From NCBI RefSeq assembly GCF_000758725.1, contig NZ_CP009428.1:5704001-5768000 (forward strand): a stretch of DNA of 64,000 bases, given 5' to 3'. The translations under genes and the position numbers were made by a program. Under the pieces are notes generated by a model. That model did no database searches. It was given only the letters and a program-made list of their open reading frames with translations, and was not told the origin of the DNA. The DNA comes from Paenibacillus odorifer. Its GTDB lineage: Bacteria; Bacillota; Bacilli; Paenibacillales; Paenibacillaceae. Of the stretch, positions 18,193 through 26,657 are shown piece by piece (the stretch's first letter is position 1; each line of letters begins with the position of its first letter).

Positions 18193-18510
18193 TTATTGAT
18201 GTTTTGCTACGATATTTTTCAGGGATTCTTTGGAGTTCAGTCCCACAACTTTATCTACCGGTTGACCATCTTTGAAGAAGATCAGAGTTGGGATACTCAT
18301 AACACCAAAACGGGAAGCCGTTTCCGGATTCTCATCCACATTCAATTTTGCAATTTTCACGTCGTCTCCCAGCTCTGTGGACAATTCATCCAAGATTGGA
18401 GCGAGCATTTTACAAGGACCACACCAAGGAGCCCAGAAGTCTACTACTACAGTACCTTGACCTTCCACTTCGTTACTGAAGGATTGGTCAGACACGTTCA
18501 CGATAGCCAT
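18193..18510 (-). CDS. trxA: Thioredoxin
   Basis: A 105-residue cytoplasmic thioredoxin. The active site is the canonical WCGPC (from residue 28) inside VDFWAPWCGPCKML, and the cis-proline loop is MSIPTLIFF. Both ends match housekeeping TrxA in length. It reduces protein disulfides using thioredoxin reductase, which is not in this window. ATG 18510 is preceded by AAAGGAGG, and the leader carries the short repeat described for five genes here (TTCGCAAAACTT next to the Shine-Dalgarno). It is transcribed toward uvrC, 121 bases away with a weak terminator between. Confidence 0.97.
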   Translation of the reverse strand: MAIVNVSDQSFSNEVEGQGTVVVDFWAPWCGPCKMLAPILDELSTELGDDVKIAKLNVDENPETASRFGVMSIPTLIFFKDGQPVDKVVGLNSKESLKNIVAKHQ

Positions 18511-18515
18511 GATAT

Positions 18516-18545
18516 TGTTCCTCCTTTAAGTTTTGCGAAGCATTA
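18516..18545 (-). repeat. 5'-UTR repeat at trxA Shine-Dalgarno
   Basis: On the minus strand ATGCTTCGCAAAACTT runs directly into AAAGGAGG of trxA. The same motif precedes hemQ, mqnE, the HEPN gene and the gene at 56041. The remaining gap to 18864 is AT-rich and shows no clear element beyond likely promoters. Confidence 0.6.
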
Positions 18546-18864
18546 CGCACATCTTAAGCCAAAGCTTAGTTCATGGAAGCTGCTCCGAAATATGAGTTAA
18601 TAAATTGTTTCATGTAATATGATAACCAAATTACCACTTACCGACACATTACAAGTATAACATATCTTTATGGGATATGTGAAATATCACTCGCAATTAT
18701 ATTGCCTTCAATGTATTTTTTTTGCGTACTCTTTTCTTTACAACCTCCCCAGCATTTCGGTATACTTAAAGAAAGCGCATTAATTGTCAATGACTTATTT
18801 CATAAAACTAATGTCAATTTGCATCTAACAATACAGGGCTTGTCCCTGTAAGGAGGCAGAAACT

Positions 18865-19023
18865 ATGGATGTTAACGCGCAAGTACGGGACCCACGAGAA
18901 CATATCAACGAAGAACCCCGCAATGATCTTGGGGATTTAATGATCGGATTTTTCGGAATGACCACGTTTATGACGGTTGTCTTTTTCGGAATGGTCATCC
19001 TTAAATTCATTCTCTCGGAGTAA
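18865..19023 (+). CDS. Small membrane protein, 52 aa
   Basis: A 52-residue protein starting MDVNAQVRDPREHINEEP, with a charged N-terminal half and one transmembrane segment (about residues 26-49, MIGFFGMTTFMTVVFFGMVI). TAAGGAGG at 18849-18856 is ideally placed before ATG 18865, and a strong terminator follows 18 bases after the stop, so it looks like a complete monocistronic gene. It resembles the small YqzM-type proteins of Bacillales in size and layout, but this is a weak recognition. Function unknown. Confidence 0.75.
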   Translation: MDVNAQVRDPREHINEEPRNDLGDLMIGFFGMTTFMTVVFFGMVILKFILSE

Positions 19024-19040
19024 AGGAATCATCGCACAAT

Positions 19041-19096
19041 AAAAAGAAGCTGTCTCAAAAGTAGTGAATGCTACTTATGGGACGGCTTCTTTTTTT
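19041..19096. terminator. Terminator, same group as ktrA terminator
   Basis: AAGAAGCTGTCTCAAAAGTAG pairs with CTACTTATGGGACGGCTTCT, then seven T residues. The sequence is a reversed copy of the hairpin at 11685-11738, and both lie next to a family 1 repeat. Confidence 0.88.
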
Positions 19097-19106
19097 GAGA
19101 ATAATG

Positions 19107-19285
19107 AGGGAAAACCTCCCTGATTATAGCCGATAATTGCTATAAATGAACAGAATCAGGGAATTCCTCCCTAATAATCGGGAGAATATCTATTTTCGCT
19201 GACGAATCAGTTCATTTTTAGGGAGATATTCCCTAATTAGTAGTCTAATGAGCAGAAACCTCTGAATTTTAGGGAGGTATTCCCT
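19107..19285 (-). repeat. 179-bp modular repeat, family 1, copy 2
   Basis: Four AGGGA-n5-TCCCT units in the same 44-55-44 spacing as copy 1, in reverse orientation. The spacers also match: reverse-complemented, the c-d spacer here aligns with the a-b spacer of copy 1 (shared TTTCTG, AGAC, TAATTA blocks), and the a-b spacer here aligns with c-d of copy 1 (shared GTTCATTTA and CGGCTAT). The following 19286-19423 holds no recognised feature. Confidence 0.88.
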
Positions 19286-19423
19286 AATTATCGATCAGAG
19301 TGAGTATGCCCGCCAGATGTTGCAACCGGAAAGTGTGTTTGGACAATTAAAGTACACTCAAGACTTCCGGCGATCCTGCTTCGCAGCATGGAAAAAGCGG
19401 CGTTTGAGTTCGAATAACTAAAA

Positions 19424-19472
19424 AAACGAAGAGCAGCGATCCTCCAATAAAAGGGGAATCACTGCTCTTTTA
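19424..19472 (-). terminator. dnaI terminator
   Basis: Arms AGAGCAGTGATTCCCC and GGAGGATCGCTGCTCT, then a T-rich tail on the minus strand. The stem sequence recurs in the hairpin at 28394-28433. Confidence 0.85.
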
Positions 19473-19497
19473 AATTTTACATTATGAATATTCCAGC

Positions 19498-20454
19498 TTA
19501 TCTATTGGCCCCTCGCTGATTCTCCCCATGCAGTGGAAGCACATCCACAAAAGGAGCAATGCGATCCATTAGTCGTTGGCCTTTATAGACCTCTTCACCA
19601 TCTTTGCTCGTAAAGCTAAGATGTTTCTCCAAGCCATCCAATGGATAATTCGAGGTATAGAAGGTTGGTTTGCGGTTCATCCGATAATTCAAGATCGCCC
19701 CAAGTACATGATCACGAGCCCAAGGATTCAAATTTTCCGCACCAATGTCATCAAAAATAAGCAAATCACAGTTTTTCATCGTATCGACAGTTTCCTTCAT
19801 TTTCTGGCCATCCATCATGATCGATTTCAAGTCCTCTATAAAGTCTGGCATGTATACGATCACTCCGGTATATCCAGCAACAGCAAGCTCATGCAGCAAA
19901 TAACACATCAAAAAAGTTTTGCCTGTTCCGAAAGAGCCATGTAAATAAATGCCGCGTGAAGTCAGGCCTTCCTCTTTAACACTGGTGATATAATCAAATA
20001 TTTTATTCACAGCCGAGACCCGGCGCGGGTCTTTGCCCATAATATCTATCTCATCATAACCGCCGTTAAGTACACGCTCGTCCACATAAAAGCTACGAAT
20101 ACGTTTGCGGATATTATCCTGATTATCTTGTGCCACTTTAAGTCGGCATGCCGTCTTGCGTTCATATAGATCCACTGAACCATTCACAGTTTCTACCGTT
20201 AGTTTACTATAATGGCCAGGAAAATCATTTGGACACTTCTCTAGTCCTGGGCAGTTCGCACAGTTTCGGCTTTCCTCTACATATTGATACAGGCGACTCA
20301 TATGAAGCCGCAGTCGTGATTCGTCCAGCTCAGGATGTTCGGACTGTAATGCCTTCACAAGTGGATGATTGAATAACCCCTGTTCAAGATCGCGTTGACG
20401 CTGCCGTAGAGTTGGATTGTTGATCGAACGAAGTACATCGCCCATAGACTCCAT
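19498..20454 (-). CDS. dnaI: Primosomal helicase loader
   Basis: A 318-residue AAA+ ATPase that loads the replicative helicase during initiation and restart. The N-terminal zinc-binding region has cysteines 65, 68, 74 and 103 with His81. The C-terminal ATPase domain has Walker A GSFGTGKT at 173-180 and Walker B LLIFDDIGAEN near 235, followed by the sensor arginine region. Length and order after dnaB match B. subtilis dnaB-dnaI. GAGAGGTGG precedes ATG 20454. It is 18 bases downstream of dnaB and ends in a terminator, so the two form an operon. Confidence 0.95.
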   Translation of the reverse strand: MESMGDVLRSINNPTLRQRQRDLEQGLFNHPLVKALQSEHPELDESRLRLHMSRLYQYVEESRNCANCPGLEKCPNDFPGHYSKLTVETVNGSVDLYERKTACRLKVAQDNQDNIRKRIRSFYVDERVLNGGYDEIDIMGKDPRRVSAVNKIFDYITSVKEEGLTSRGIYLHGSFGTGKTFLMCYLLHELAVAGYTGVIVYMPDFIEDLKSIMMDGQKMKETVDTMKNCDLLIFDDIGAENLNPWARDHVLGAILNYRMNRKPTFYTSNYPLDGLEKHLSFTSKDGEEVYKGQRLMDRIAPFVDVLPLHGENQRGANR

Positions 20455-20472
20455 TGTTCCACCTCTCTTTCG

Positions 20473-22011
20473 TTAAGGCGTTTGCGATACGCCTTTTTTC
20501 TTACTAGCCTTAATTTCTGCCGCTTTCTTCATCATCGCCGCGAATTCCTCTTCCGATACTGTTCCGGCACTTCCATCATCCAGCACAATCGGAATTTCCG
20601 GTTTATTGGATCGGCCTGTATTTTTGGCATAAGAACGTGATCGTGTTCCTCCAGCAGTATTAGGCGTTGTCCCCTTGCCCTTCACTTTGGACTGATCTCT
20701 AATATATCTTACAGCCTTCTCATAGGTGTTCACTTGTTTAACCAGCATATTGGAGGCGATAGCCTCTACAAAATTGCGGTTCATCCGCTGTTCTCCACCC
20801 GAGGCTACCATAGTCATTAAATAATGAATGAGTACATTAATTACTTCACCGCTCAGCTTATAGTTCAGATCTATTTTCTCGAACATATCCATCAGATGGC
20901 TGGGCACTGCACCCGGGAAAAAGGTTTGTAGCAGTCTTGTATAAGGTTCGTTACGCAGCATCATATTATATTGGTGAATGTCGCATTTGGACAAAAATTG
21001 TGGCGGTACTTCTACATAATACTCCATCTCAACTGATTGCTCTGGTGGTGCTATAGAATCATCATTCTCTTCGGTCGCACTGGACCGGATGGAAACAACT
21101 TTTGCAGCCGCAATTTCACGTTTTTCCTGTCGTTTCATATCTTGCCTGAAATGTTGGCTCGCTTTATATTGCAACGCATCCAGCATTACCTCGCCCTCCG
21201 GTGAGAACACTCCATCCTCATCCAGCAAACGACATAAATCCTGCGGACTCAGTTCGTATTTATGAGCAACATAGTTAATTACACCCATTTGAGTATGGTC
21301 AAAGCGCAGTTTTTCTACATGAGCCCGATTCACAGACTCCCGTGGAAAACGCAAAATAATGTCACTATATCCGATTGCCTGCTCTCCGGATTCAAGCGTG
21401 CCGGGCTGTCGAACAGAGGCTACCTCCGCCAAAGCTTGCTCCAACTCATAATCAATGACATGTGTATTAAGTTGAAAAATATCATAAAAAGGCACGGAAA
21501 TATTCTCTTTGCCTATAGATCTGCGACTCCACTCTTCCGGCTCGCGATTCCAGAACTGTTCCCGTAAGGACAGCACAGCAAATTTGCCAATCTTATCACG
21601 TAACAGCAAGGTTAAATGCTGAGTGGCAAAAAAGTCGGCTGGCGATAGCGGCGGCATTAGCTCATATTCATATAAATAATCATCTGTTTCCGGCACATAG
21701 ATTCGACAGGTCTGCAACAGACCCACTGCTTCTAACCGGGAAGCCTGATCAATTAAATATTTGCGGCCTTTCTCATTGGGTTCAACACCCAAAGTCATAA
21801 ATAGCCTGCGCTGTTGCTCCACTCCAGAATAGCCAATGCTATCTGCTGGCACATGTTCAACCAGCAAGCGATAGAAACTGATTGCAAAGGCTCCCACCAT
21901 AGGTTGATATACAGAGCTAAGCATACGTCCATCTATAACACTAAGACCAAATTCGCGGGAAACGCAGTACCGATGATGTTCGGTGAAATGATGTAAGTTA
22001 CTCATCCGCAT
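20473..22011 (-). CDS. dnaB: Replication initiation / membrane attachment protein DnaB
   Basis: A 512-residue homologue of B. subtilis DnaB, which works with DnaD and DnaI to load the helicase at the origin and at stalled forks. The N-terminal winged helix (about 25-120), the middle DnaB_2 domain and the C-terminal DnaB/DnaD repeat (around LKYLSKCDIHQYNM, LNYKLSGEVINVLIHYLMT) are recognisable. It is about 40 residues longer than the B. subtilis protein, mainly because of an acidic linker near residues 305-325 and a basic low-complexity region near 450-475. AAGGGGG precedes ATG 22011. Confidence 0.92.
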   Translation of the reverse strand: MRMSNLHHFTEHHRYCVSREFGLSVIDGRMLSSVYQPMVGAFAISFYRLLVEHVPADSIGYSGVEQQRRLFMTLGVEPNEKGRKYLIDQASRLEAVGLLQTCRIYVPETDDYLYEYELMPPLSPADFFATQHLTLLLRDKIGKFAVLSLREQFWNREPEEWSRRSIGKENISVPFYDIFQLNTHVIDYELEQALAEVASVRQPGTLESGEQAIGYSDIILRFPRESVNRAHVEKLRFDHTQMGVINYVAHKYELSPQDLCRLLDEDGVFSPEGEVMLDALQYKASQHFRQDMKRQEKREIAAAKVVSIRSSATEENDDSIAPPEQSVEMEYYVEVPPQFLSKCDIHQYNMMLRNEPYTRLLQTFFPGAVPSHLMDMFEKIDLNYKLSGEVINVLIHYLMTMVASGGEQRMNRNFVEAIASNMLVKQVNTYEKAVRYIRDQSKVKGKGTTPNTAGGTRSRSYAKNTGRSNKPEIPIVLDDGSAGTVSEEEFAAMMKKAAEIKASKKKGVSQTP

Positions 22012-22156
22012 CTACGGATACCCCCTTGTTTACACGAATTCATACAGGATTCTATTCTATCACAAATTAACATAGCGAAAATGTAAATAAAATCCCAATT
22101 TCGACTCTTTTCGCAATATAATCAACTTCTTCTTACGAATATCTACCTCTATTAAA

Positions 22157-22220
22157 CAAGAAGAAACGGCTTCGCCGTCCTCTAAAGAGGAAGGTATCCC
22201 GTTTCTCGCAGAAATATAAG
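22157..22220 (-). repeat. Hairpin repeat, family 3, copy B
   Basis: Contains GGCTTCGCCGTCC and the inner stem CCTCT/AGAGG, with the shared flank TTTCTCGC. It aligns with copies at 2962 and 29798. It lies between the dnaB promoter side and the YuiB-like gene. Confidence 0.65.
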
Positions 22221-22251
22221 ACTGATTCATAACATAGGCTCTTTCGAATCT

Positions 22252-22548
22252 TTAAAACATCTTGTAACCGCCAAAGCGCAGCTTTTGAATGGTCCATCCA
22301 CTAAGTATAGCACCTGCAAGACCAGCGACACCTGTAAGATAATCAACAAAGTGGAAACTGGAGAGATGCTCCCAGAGCGACATCGCGTTTCTATCCCAAA
22401 TAGAATAGATTACGACGGGTAGAATAATAAGTACGAATAGATAAGCGGGGAACCAGGTTGTCTTCATTAACATGTTAAGAATAAAGCCGATACCAAACAT
22501 CATCACAAAGAATAAAACGGCTAGGATAAACACTGGAATAAATCCCAT
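22252..22548 (-). CDS. YuiB-like membrane protein
   Basis: A 98-residue integral membrane protein with three predicted helices: about 5-28 (FIPVFILAVLFFVMMFGIGF), 33-50 (FPAYLFVLIILPVVIYSIW) and 68-85 (YLTGVAGLAGAILSGW). ATG 22548 is chosen over the in-frame ATG 22584 because GGGGTGGAG lies at proper distance only from the former. B. subtilis YuiB has the same size and start pattern and lies near yumB and yumC, as here, so homology is likely. Function unknown. Confidence 0.75.
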   Translation of the reverse strand: MGFIPVFILAVLFFVMMFGIGFILNMLMKTTWFPAYLFVLIILPVVIYSIWDRNAMSLWEHLSSFHFVDYLTGVAGLAGAILSGWTIQKLRFGGYKMF

Positions 22549-22753
22549 CTTACCGTCTCCACCCCTTTCTATAAAGAAGCGCACATCTTTTACAAGCTAG
22601 TAGTAAGTTTACTAGAAAAAATGTCACGAAGCAATGAACTTTATTCAAATTCACGCACTAATTCGCACACTTACAGGATGCCTCCGTTTGCTCTTGGCGG
22701 CTTGATTGCGATACAATGCAAGTAGATTAACCAGATCATACATAGCCTATGAA

Positions 22754-22912
22754 GCAGATGCTTCGTAAGACTAAGTTTATGCTTCAATTGCGAGTTTTAC
22801 GCGATGTTATTTTGGGCGAGGCTTATGCTTCGTAAAACTAAGCGTATGCTTTCGGAGCAAGTTTTACGCGATGTTATTTCAACGAGGCTTATGCTTCGTA
22901 AAACTTTTAAGG
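22754..22912 (+). repeat. 66-67 bp tandem repeat upstream of hemQ
   Basis: Two full units start at 22754 and 22821 and a third, cut short, at 22887. Shared blocks are ATGCTTCGTAA, ACTAAG, AGTTTTACGCGATGTTATTT and CGAGGCTT. The third copy ends where the hemQ Shine-Dalgarno begins. Confidence 0.85.
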
Positions 22913-22921
22913 AGTGAGATC

Positions 22922-23680
22922 ATGATCGAAGCCGCTTTGACACTGGAAGGCTGGTATGCACTGCATGACTTCCGCTCTCTGAACTGGACCGCTTGGACGG
23001 CAGCAGATGATGAAGAACGTGCCGTTGCCCTGGAAGAACTACATGCTTTTATGCAGGAATGGAGCCCTGTTGAGGAAGCTAAAGAAGGCAGCACCGCAGT
23101 ATACTCCATAGTGGGCCAAAAGGCCGATTTTGTAATGATGTTTTTGCGCGAAAGCCTAGAAGCTTTGAACCAACTTGAGACCGCCTTTAACAAAATCGCT
23201 TTTGCTCAATATACAACCAAAGCTTATTCATATGTAAGTATTGTTGAATTAAGCAACTACGCTGCTGGTGGCAGTGGCAGCGACGGCAGCGATCCAATGC
23301 AGAATCCGCATGTTGCCGCACGGCTAAAGCCTATTTTACCGCAAGCGAAACACATCTGTTTCTATCCTATGAACAAAAAACGCGAGCTTGCCGATAACTG
23401 GTACATGCTTGATATGGACAAACGCCGGGAACTCATGGCTTCACACGGGTTAATTGGACGTTCATATGCAGGCAAAGTGAAGCAAATTATCACCGGCTCC
23501 GTCGGTTTTGATGACTGGGAATGGGGCGTGACTCTGTTCGCTGAAGATGCACTGCAATTCAAAAAGCTGGTATACGAAATGCGTTTTGACGAAGTAAGTG
23601 CTCGTTACGGCGAATTCGGACCTTTTTATGTCGGCAATCTGCTGACTGAAGAATCTTTTGAAGAAATGCTCAAGCTGTAA
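22922..23680 (+). CDS. hemQ: Coproheme decarboxylase HemQ
   Basis: A 252-residue chlorite-dismutase-family protein that oxidatively decarboxylates coproheme III to heme b, the last step of the Gram-positive heme pathway. Recognisable segments are YVSIVELSNYAAG, FYPMNKKRE with the conserved catalytic-region tyrosine, GRSYAGKVKQIITGS with the proximal-heme histidine region just before it (MASHGLIGR), and DDWEWGVTLFAED. ATG 22922 is used, with AAGGAG about 8 bases upstream; an upstream in-frame ATG would run through the tandem repeat. It is monocistronic, with a strong terminator. Also called chdC. Confidence 0.94.
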   Translation: MIEAALTLEGWYALHDFRSLNWTAWTAADDEERAVALEELHAFMQEWSPVEEAKEGSTAVYSIVGQKADFVMMFLRESLEALNQLETAFNKIAFAQYTTKAYSYVSIVELSNYAAGGSGSDGSDPMQNPHVAARLKPILPQAKHICFYPMNKKRELADNWYMLDMDKRRELMASHGLIGRSYAGKVKQIITGSVGFDDWEWGVTLFAEDALQFKKLVYEMRFDEVSARYGEFGPFYVGNLLTEESFEEMLKL

Positions 23681-23684
23681 TAAC

Positions 23685-23729
23685 AAAAAAGGGTGTGTCT
23701 CCAGTTCGTATGGAGACACACCCTTTTTA
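23685..23729. terminator. Bidirectional terminator after hemQ
   Basis: Perfect stem AAGGGTGTGTCTCCA/TGGAGACACACCCTT with flanking A and T runs. It ends hemQ and, on the other strand, the ndh-linked gene at 23746. Confidence 0.93.
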
Positions 23730-23745
23730 TTGCCATATTATTAGA

Positions 23746-24024
23746 TTAAGACACCGAAGTTCCTGAATCCTCATCTTCGTTATCCTCATCATCTTCACGT
23801 AAACTTTCCAGATATTCAGCCGTGGCCCGATCCCGAGCGCGCCCTTTATCCTTCAGGCGTTCGATACCAGGGAGAATGAGCAGATCAATTTCCTTCTGAA
23901 CGATATAAGCCAGATCATACTGGTTCTGATCCTCCAGATAAGATCCAACCTCTATCAGTCCGTTATAACGGTCCAATTCTTCCCGAGTCAGCAGTCCGCG
24001 TACCTGTACGCTGCAATGGCGCAT
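23746..24024 (-). CDS. Uncharacterised 92-aa acidic-tail protein
   Basis: A 92-residue soluble protein that I do not recognise. Its N-terminal two thirds look helical (TREELDRYNGLIEVGSYLED, DLAYIVQKEIDLLILPGIER), followed by a basic patch KDKGRARDRA and a strongly acidic tail EDDEDNEDED. The ATG overlaps the ndh end at one base remove (TAAGATG), and AAGGAAG sits inside the end of ndh, so translation is likely coupled. A shared terminator follows. The operon link to NADH dehydrogenase hints at an accessory role, but this is only context. Confidence 0.7.
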   Translation of the reverse strand: MRHCSVQVRGLLTREELDRYNGLIEVGSYLEDQNQYDLAYIVQKEIDLLILPGIERLKDKGRARDRATAEYLESLREDDEDNEDEDSGTSVS

Positions 24025-24025
24025 C

Positions 24026-25219
24026 TTATAAGAATCTTCCTTTTTTCAGAACCAGCGGAATTCCGCCGATAATGAACAAGTAGCGCATATCTACAACTTT
24101 TTTCAACTGAGCTGCAGTCCAGCCCTTGTAAGTTTTGCTGCCTACTACAGCGATTCCTTGGCCTTTGCCTAGGGAAGCTACGGTTCCTTTATTGCTGAAT
24201 GCGAATTTCTTCGGCTGTTGATTGCGGATTGCTGCCACCAAATTATGCGCACAACATTCACCCTGCTGCATAGCAATTTGAGCGGTTGGCGGGTAAGGGC
24301 GTCCTTCCGGATTAATCATAAGGGAGCCATCACCAATAATGAAGATATTCTCTTGGCCCGGTGCACGTAGATATTCATCTACCTTCACGCGCCCACGCAT
24401 AGCTTCAAATCCGGCAGCCTCAATAAGACGATTGCCACGGATTCCGCCTGTCCAAATAATTGTGGAGGCTTTGATTTCTTCGCCTGATGCCAGAATCACC
24501 CCGTTTGGCAGACACTCCTTGATCGCAACCCCCATCTTGAAGGTAACTCCCTTTTTGGTGAGCAAGTCCATCGCATACTCAACAAGCTCAGGAGCAAAAC
24601 CAGGCAGTGCTGTCGGAGCAGCCTCTACGTTATATATATTAACCATACTTGGATCAACGTCATATTCTTTACACAGTCCAGGGATACGGTCAGCTAATTC
24701 AGCTACAAATTCGATACCGCTAAAGCCGGCACCACCGACAACAAAATTAATATGCTCCTGAGCATTGTTCTCGTTCTTGTACTTAGCGAATTGATATTCA
24801 ATATGCTCGCGAATTAAACGAACGGAATTGATGCTCCGGATTGTCAGTGCGTATTTATCAAGTCCAGGAATACCAAATGTTTCAGGCTCTCCACCTAAAG
24901 CAATGACAAGATAATCGTACGATAGGGTACCATCCTCCAAAATAATCTTTTTCTGCTGAGTACGAATTTCCTGAACAGATGACTTCACGAGGTCGATCTT
25001 GAATTCATCGATTAGTTTCGAAATGGACACCCGAGTGTGTTCAATACTGTCCGTACCCGCGGCAGGCATATGTAGATGGGTAGTAAAATAGTGGTACTCG
25101 TGACGGTTTACAAGCGTGACATCCGCTTCATTATAATTCAAAGCCTTCTGCAAGCGCTGTGCGGTCAAAATACCCCCATAGCCCGCGCCTAAGATAACGA
25201 TTTTGGGAATACTACTCAT
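24026..25219 (-). CDS. ndh: Type II NADH dehydrogenase (NDH-2)
   Basis: A 397-residue single-subunit, non-proton-pumping NADH:menaquinone oxidoreductase on the inner membrane face. The FAD fold is at the N terminus (KIVILGAGYGGILTAQ), the NADH-binding fold in FVVGGAGFSGIEFVAEL near residue 165, and the quinone-site motif AQIAMQQGECCAHN near 320. The C-terminal amphipathic region RYLFIIGGIPLVLKKG suits membrane association. ATG 25219 follows AAGGAG by 7 bases; an in-frame start 36 codons upstream lacks support. It corresponds in position to B. subtilis yumB. Confidence 0.92.
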   Translation of the reverse strand: MSSIPKIVILGAGYGGILTAQRLQKALNYNEADVTLVNRHEYHYFTTHLHMPAAGTDSIEHTRVSISKLIDEFKIDLVKSSVQEIRTQQKKIILEDGTLSYDYLVIALGGEPETFGIPGLDKYALTIRSINSVRLIREHIEYQFAKYKNENNAQEHINFVVGGAGFSGIEFVAELADRIPGLCKEYDVDPSMVNIYNVEAAPTALPGFAPELVEYAMDLLTKKGVTFKMGVAIKECLPNGVILASGEEIKASTIIWTGGIRGNRLIEAAGFEAMRGRVKVDEYLRAPGQENIFIIGDGSLMINPEGRPYPPTAQIAMQQGECCAHNLVAAIRNQQPKKFAFSNKGTVASLGKGQGIAVVGSKTYKGWTAAQLKKVVDMRYLFIIGGIPLVLKKGRFL

Positions 25220-25438
25220 GTTCCGGCTCCTTCCAAGAGGTAAATCTGTCTTTGTATTTTTTATTGAAACAATGTACGGTCCTTTTTGTGAATTTATACA
25301 CTTATATTTAGAAGAAATTCCAATCAAACTTGAAGCATTTCTAAATTGACCATATCCATTGTAAACCTTAGTGTAGCATTAATCAAACATTAAAATACTA
25401 AAAAACGTCACACTTTTATTGACTTCTAAAGTCTTTCT

Positions 25439-25467
25439 TTGCAGGTATGTGTCACAATGATTATAAT
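25439..25467 (+). promoter_or_regulatory. Predicted sigma-A promoter for yumC homologue
   Basis: TTGCAG, 17-base spacer, TATAAT, about 57 bases before the start codon. The rest of the 304-base spacer (25220-25523) shared with divergent ndh shows no further clear element. Confidence 0.6.
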
Positions 25468-25523
25468 AAGTAGGTACACAAGTATGGCAAATTGAATATA
25501 TCAACTCGGAGGTGTAATATCCC

Positions 25524-26525
25524 GTGACCCAAGAGCAATCCAGCGTTCCTATGAGCGACCTTTTAATCATAGGTGGCGGGCCAGCTGGCATGTTTGCCGC
25601 ATTTTACGGCGGAATGCGTCAGGCATCAGTAACCCTTATTGAAAGTATGCCCCAATTGGGGGGACAACTTGCTGCCCTTTATCCAGAAAAATACATTTAT
25701 GATGTGGCAGGTTTTCCAAAAGTAACAGCACAAGAATTGGTCGACAACCTGTCTCGGCAAATGGATATGTTCCAATCCAATATCCGGCTGGAGGAGAAAG
25801 TGATTTCTGTTCAAAAACGGGACGAACGTCATTTTGTGGTTACAACCGATGTAGCCGAATACCACAGTAAGGCGATCATCATTACAGCTGGTGTAGGTGC
25901 ATTTGAACCTCGTCGTTTGGAATTACCCAACGCTGGACGTTTTGAAAAAGCAAACCTCCATTATTTTGTAAATGATCTAAATGCCTTTAAAGATAAAAAA
26001 GTTCTGATCAGCGGTGGCGGTGACTCTGCAGTTGACTGGGCACTCATGCTGGAACCCATCGCTGAACAGGTAACCCTGATTCACCGCCGGGATAAATTCC
26101 GTGCGCATGAACATAGCGTTGAGAACCTGATGGCTTCCAAGGTTAACGTAGTTACCCCTACTGAAATTACAGAGCTGCATGGTGAAGAGTTCATTACTAA
26201 GGTTACATTGTCAAATATCAAGACCAAAGAAACTCAAGAAATTGAAGTGGACAGCGTTATTGTTAACTTCGGATTCATCTCTTCCCTAGGTCCTATTGCC
26301 GAATGGGGTATTGAGATTGAGGGGAACTCCATTGTTGTTGACTCGCGTATGGAAACAAGTATTCCAGGCATATTTGCTGCCGGCGATATCACAACTTATC
26401 CTGGTAAGCTGAAGCTGATTGCTGTAGGATTTGGCGAAGCTCCAACGGCTGTGAATAATGCTAAGGTGTACATTGATCCAGAAGCCAAGCTTTCACCGGG
26501 TCACAGCAGTAATATGAAACTCTAA
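25524..26525 (+). CDS. yumC: Ferredoxin/flavodoxin-NADP+ reductase (YumC type)
   Basis: A 333-residue homodimeric flavoprotein of the thioredoxin-reductase-like ferredoxin reductase class. The FAD motif is LLIIGGGPAGMFAAFYGG (about 13-30), the NADPH motif VLISGGGDSAVDWAL (about 160) and the C-terminal FAD motif PGIFAAGDITTYPGK. The CxxC redox pair of thioredoxin reductases is absent, as expected for this class. Start is GTG 25524 after GGAGGTG. It supplies electrons to ferredoxin or flavodoxin, for example for Fe-S assembly or desaturases. It is divergent from ndh, matching the yumB-yumC neighbourhood. Confidence 0.94.
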   Translation: MTQEQSSVPMSDLLIIGGGPAGMFAAFYGGMRQASVTLIESMPQLGGQLAALYPEKYIYDVAGFPKVTAQELVDNLSRQMDMFQSNIRLEEKVISVQKRDERHFVVTTDVAEYHSKAIIITAGVGAFEPRRLELPNAGRFEKANLHYFVNDLNAFKDKKVLISGGGDSAVDWALMLEPIAEQVTLIHRRDKFRAHEHSVENLMASKVNVVTPTEITELHGEEFITKVTLSNIKTKETQEIEVDSVIVNFGFISSLGPIAEWGIEIEGNSIVVDSRMETSIPGIFAAGDITTYPGKLKLIAVGFGEAPTAVNNAKVYIDPEAKLSPGHSSNMKL

Positions 26526-26540
26526 ATCTATTAACACAAT

Positions 26541-26595
26541 AAAAAAGGGTATTCTTACAGGCCTGTTGATAACAGCCTGTGAGGATACCCTTTTA
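26541..26595 (+). terminator. yumC terminator
   Basis: Arms AAGGGTATTCTTACAGGC and GCCTGTGAGGATACCCTT, followed by TTTA. It is strong and close to the stop codon. Confidence 0.9.
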
Positions 26596-26657
26596 TGTTT
26601 GTTTGTGCCTCGCGGTTTTATATATGTAGCCTGCTACAAAGTTATCCTTTGCGCTTT

